Positions 43,714 through 45,361 of a stretch of DNA of 45,361 bases are shown here, one piece after another; the first letter of the stretch is position 1, and each line of letters opens with the position of its first letter. Both the position numbers and the translations under genes were made by a program. Location of the stretch: the NCBI GenBank assembly GCA_946482595.1, contig CAMLSD010000026.1, positions 1 to 45,361 on the forward strand. The letters are read 5' to 3'. The stretch is from an uncultured Comamonadaceae bacterium (GTDB lineage Bacteria > Pseudomonadota > Gammaproteobacteria > Burkholderiales > Burkholderiaceae). The notes beneath the pieces are model-generated. The model ran no database searches. It had not been told where the DNA came from and was given only the letters and a program-made list of their open reading frames with translations.

Positions 43714-44676
43714 ATGCTTGAACACCCCACCCTGGCGGACATCCACGAGGCCCGCGAGCGGCTGAAGCCGCATATCAAGCGCACGCCGATACTGCGTGCG
43801 GAAAAGATCGAGAACGCCGTGGGTTGCCAGCTCTATCTGAAACCCGAAACCCTGCAGGTCACCGGCGCCTTCAAGATTCGCGGGGCACTGAACAAGGCGC
43901 TGTCGTTCACCAGGGAACAACTCGGCAACGGTCTGATTGCGACGTCGTCGGGCAACCACGCCCAGGGCATCGCCTATGCCGCCAGGATGCTGGGCGTCAA
44001 GGCCACCATCGTCGTGCCGGTGACCACACCCAGGATCAAGATCGAGAACACCCAGGCCCTGGGGGCGGAAGTCATACTTTTTGACGGCGACACGGCCGCC
44101 CGCTGGAAGCGGGTGTGCGAGATTGCGGCTGAGCACAACTACACCGCGGTGCACGGCTTCGAGGACCCGATGGTCATGGCGGGCCAGGGCACCATCGGCT
44201 GCGAGATCCTGGAGGATCTGGACGGTGTGGACACCGTCATCGTTCCCCTGGGTGGTGGTGGCCTGATCTCGGGCATTGCCACCGCCATCAAGGAAACGAA
44301 ACCATCGGTGCGGGTCATCGGCGCGGAGCCCGCCCTGACGCCCAAGTACCACCAGAGCCGGATCAACAAGCAGCGCACCTCGCTGCCGCTGAAGGACACC
44401 ATTGCCGACGGCGTGCGCATCAGCGTGCCGGGGCAGAACCCCTTCCCCATCATCGAGAAGTACGTGGACGAGATCGTGCTGGTCGATGACGAGCACATCG
44501 TCGCGGCCATGCGCGCGCTGGCCAAGGATGCGAAGCTGATTGCGGAACCGGCAGCGTCCATCGGTCTTGGCGCCCTGCTGGCGGGCAGCGTGAAGGTGCG
44601 GCCGGACGAAAAGGTCTGTCTTGTGCTGAGCGGCGGCAACTGGAATCTGAGCGACCTCGCAGACATCTACAGATAG
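43714..44676 (+). CDS. PLP-dependent threonine-dehydratase-family lyase (EutB/BhcB-like)
   Basis: A 320-residue fold-type II PLP enzyme. Lys54 in TGAFKIRGA binds PLP; SSGNHAQG holds the substrate carboxylate and GGGGLISG the phosphate. There is no C-terminal ACT domain, so it is a catabolic-type enzyme such as serine/threonine or 3-hydroxyaspartate dehydratase. Located five bases after the OCD-family gene, it matches the EutB-EutC or BhcB-BhcD pairing, which together convert 3-hydroxyaspartate to iminosuccinate and then aspartate. Confidence 0.87.
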   Translation: MLEHPTLADIHEARERLKPHIKRTPILRAEKIENAVGCQLYLKPETLQVTGAFKIRGALNKALSFTREQLGNGLIATSSGNHAQGIAYAARMLGVKATIVVPVTTPRIKIENTQALGAEVILFDGDTAARWKRVCEIAAEHNYTAVHGFEDPMVMAGQGTIGCEILEDLDGVDTVIVPLGGGGLISGIATAIKETKPSVRVIGAEPALTPKYHQSRINKQRTSLPLKDTIADGVRISVPGQNPFPIIEKYVDEIVLVDDEHIVAAMRALAKDAKLIAEPAASIGLGALLAGSVKVRPDEKVCLVLSGGNWNLSDLADIYR

Positions 44677-44939
44677 CCGCCCGTCGACGCGCCCAGGCGC
44701 CGGGCGCTCACAGCCCCATCGCGCCGGGCCCCAGCCTGCGCCGGCCCTTGAAAGCCTCCGATCCCGGTTGCAGAGGATCTCCACCAACCGCAACACTGAG
44801 GCACCGCCAGGGCCGCAGTCAACTCGAAAAGTTCGCCGGTCGAATACGGAATTTGGTCCCATCGCGCGAGGCCACAACCGCATATTCAATGGGCCGTTCT
44901 TCCTAGAATTTTCTGCACCCACCCGCAAGCAGACAGCCC

Positions 44940-45361
44940 ATGAAATCGCCTGACCAACCGGAAGACAACCAGGAGCCCGCGCTGCTGCGCAGCGCCCGCT
45001 GGTTTCGCAAGAACGACCTGCCGGGCTTCATTCACCGCTCCACCCTGGCGGCCGATGGCTGGACGCGTGAAGACCTGATGCACAAGCCCATCGTTGGCAT
45101 TCTGAATACCTGGTCCGACCTCAACCCCTGCAACCTGAACCTGCGTGCGCTGGCACTGAAGGTCCGCGAGGGCGTGCTCGAAGCTGGCGGGATTCCGTTC
45201 GAGATTCCGTTGATGTCGATCAGCGAGAACCTGGTCAAGCCCAGCTCCTTTCCGTTTCGCAATCTGCTGGCGATGGATACCGAGGAAAGCATCCGCGGCT
45301 ATCCCCTGGATGCCGTGGTGCTGATGGGTGGCTGCGACAAGACCCAGCCGGGTCTGCTCAT
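44940..45361 (+). CDS. IlvD/Edd-family dehydratase, N-terminal part (partial)
   Basis: The first 140 codons of a dihydroxy-acid/sugar-acid dehydratase. The pattern RSARWF..DLPGFIHRS, NTWSDLNPCN and GGCDKTQPGLLM, with the first Fe-S Cys, is closest to L-arabonate and related sugar-acid dehydratases in the family. The product is cut by the window end. The start is ATG 44940; there is no strong ribosome binding site. It is 263 bases after the EutB-like gene, so it may be a separate transcription unit. Confidence 0.85.
   Translation, partial: MKSPDQPEDNQEPALLRSARWFRKNDLPGFIHRSTLAADGWTREDLMHKPIVGILNTWSDLNPCNLNLRALALKVREGVLEAGGIPFEIPLMSISENLVKPSSFPFRNLLAMDTEESIRGYPLDAVVLMGGCDKTQPGLL

Noticed and set aside
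1..45361. CRISPR arrays, tRNA and rRNA genes
   Set aside because: No regularly spaced repeats and no cloverleaf or rRNA-like sequence were seen on either strand by reading.

Overview
The window is high-GC DNA from a betaproteobacterium, most likely Burkholderiales of the Comamonadaceae/Sphaerotilaceae type. The evidence is the gene repertoire: a Bug-family solute receptor, a lysine/alanine-rich histone H1-like protein, TrxC with a zinc ribbon, SiaABC-type signalling, and HutG next to HutU. This is inference from gene families; there is no rRNA or other marker in the window. I see no tRNA, rRNA or CRISPR array.

Layout. (1) 1-1208: end of a histidine-utilisation operon (hutU tail, hutG). (2) 1187-3503, minus strand: siaA-siaB-siaC partner-switch signalling genes without the usual diguanylate cyclase gene siaD. 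(3) 3621-4520: histone H1-like protein. (4) 4636-9319: a LysR regulator divergent from a five-gene catabolic operon (LigI-like amidohydrolase, SDR, Bug receptor, carboxymuconolactone-decarboxylase-like protein, dimeric alpha-beta barrel protein). (5) 9493-13111: a periplasmic sugar-binding-type protein followed directly by a membrane hybrid histidine kinase, probably a sensing pair. (6) 13237-13668: trxC.

(7) About 13.67-22.0 kb is an accessory, decaying region unlike its surroundings. It holds two MITE-like elements, three copies of the same IS110-family left end, two copies of a 328-bp IS110-type transposase scrap, a degenerate second copy of trxC, and small cargo genes. The cargo is a lipoprotein, a 56-aa membrane protein, a HEPN-domain protein, a flavodoxin-fold quinone reductase, a vapBC toxin-antitoxin pair, a zinc-ribbon DUF4375 protein and several unrecognised small proteins. 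A perfect 23-bp inverted repeat lies upstream of vapBC.

(8) 22066-25651: phhB and a phhA-like aromatic amino acid hydroxylase whose first iron-ligand histidine is replaced, then a GFA protein, a DUF2867 protein and an acyltransferase-3 protein on the minus strand. (9) 25831-36938, minus strand: eight genes in one direction (PuuC-like and GabD aldehyde dehydrogenases, PuuB-like amine oxidase, complete Dpp-type ABC importer, M20 amidohydrolase). They look like a pathway for an imported amine or acyl-polyamine ending at succinate. (10) 37203-45361, plus strand: GNAT protein, three-subunit flavin/iron-sulfur amino acid or opine oxidase, bicupin, GhrA-type reductase, an ornithine-cyclodeaminase-family/threonine-dehydratase-family pair resembling EutC/EutB or BhcD/BhcB, and the start of an IlvD/Edd dehydratase. 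Groups 9 and 10 diverge from a shared 264-bp control region and contain no regulator of their own in the window.

The most noteworthy items are the mosaic island with repeated IS110 ends, which may include bridge-RNA-encoding regions; the altered hydroxylase; the candidate acyl-polyamine operon; the oxidase/EutBC-like cluster; and siaABC without siaD.
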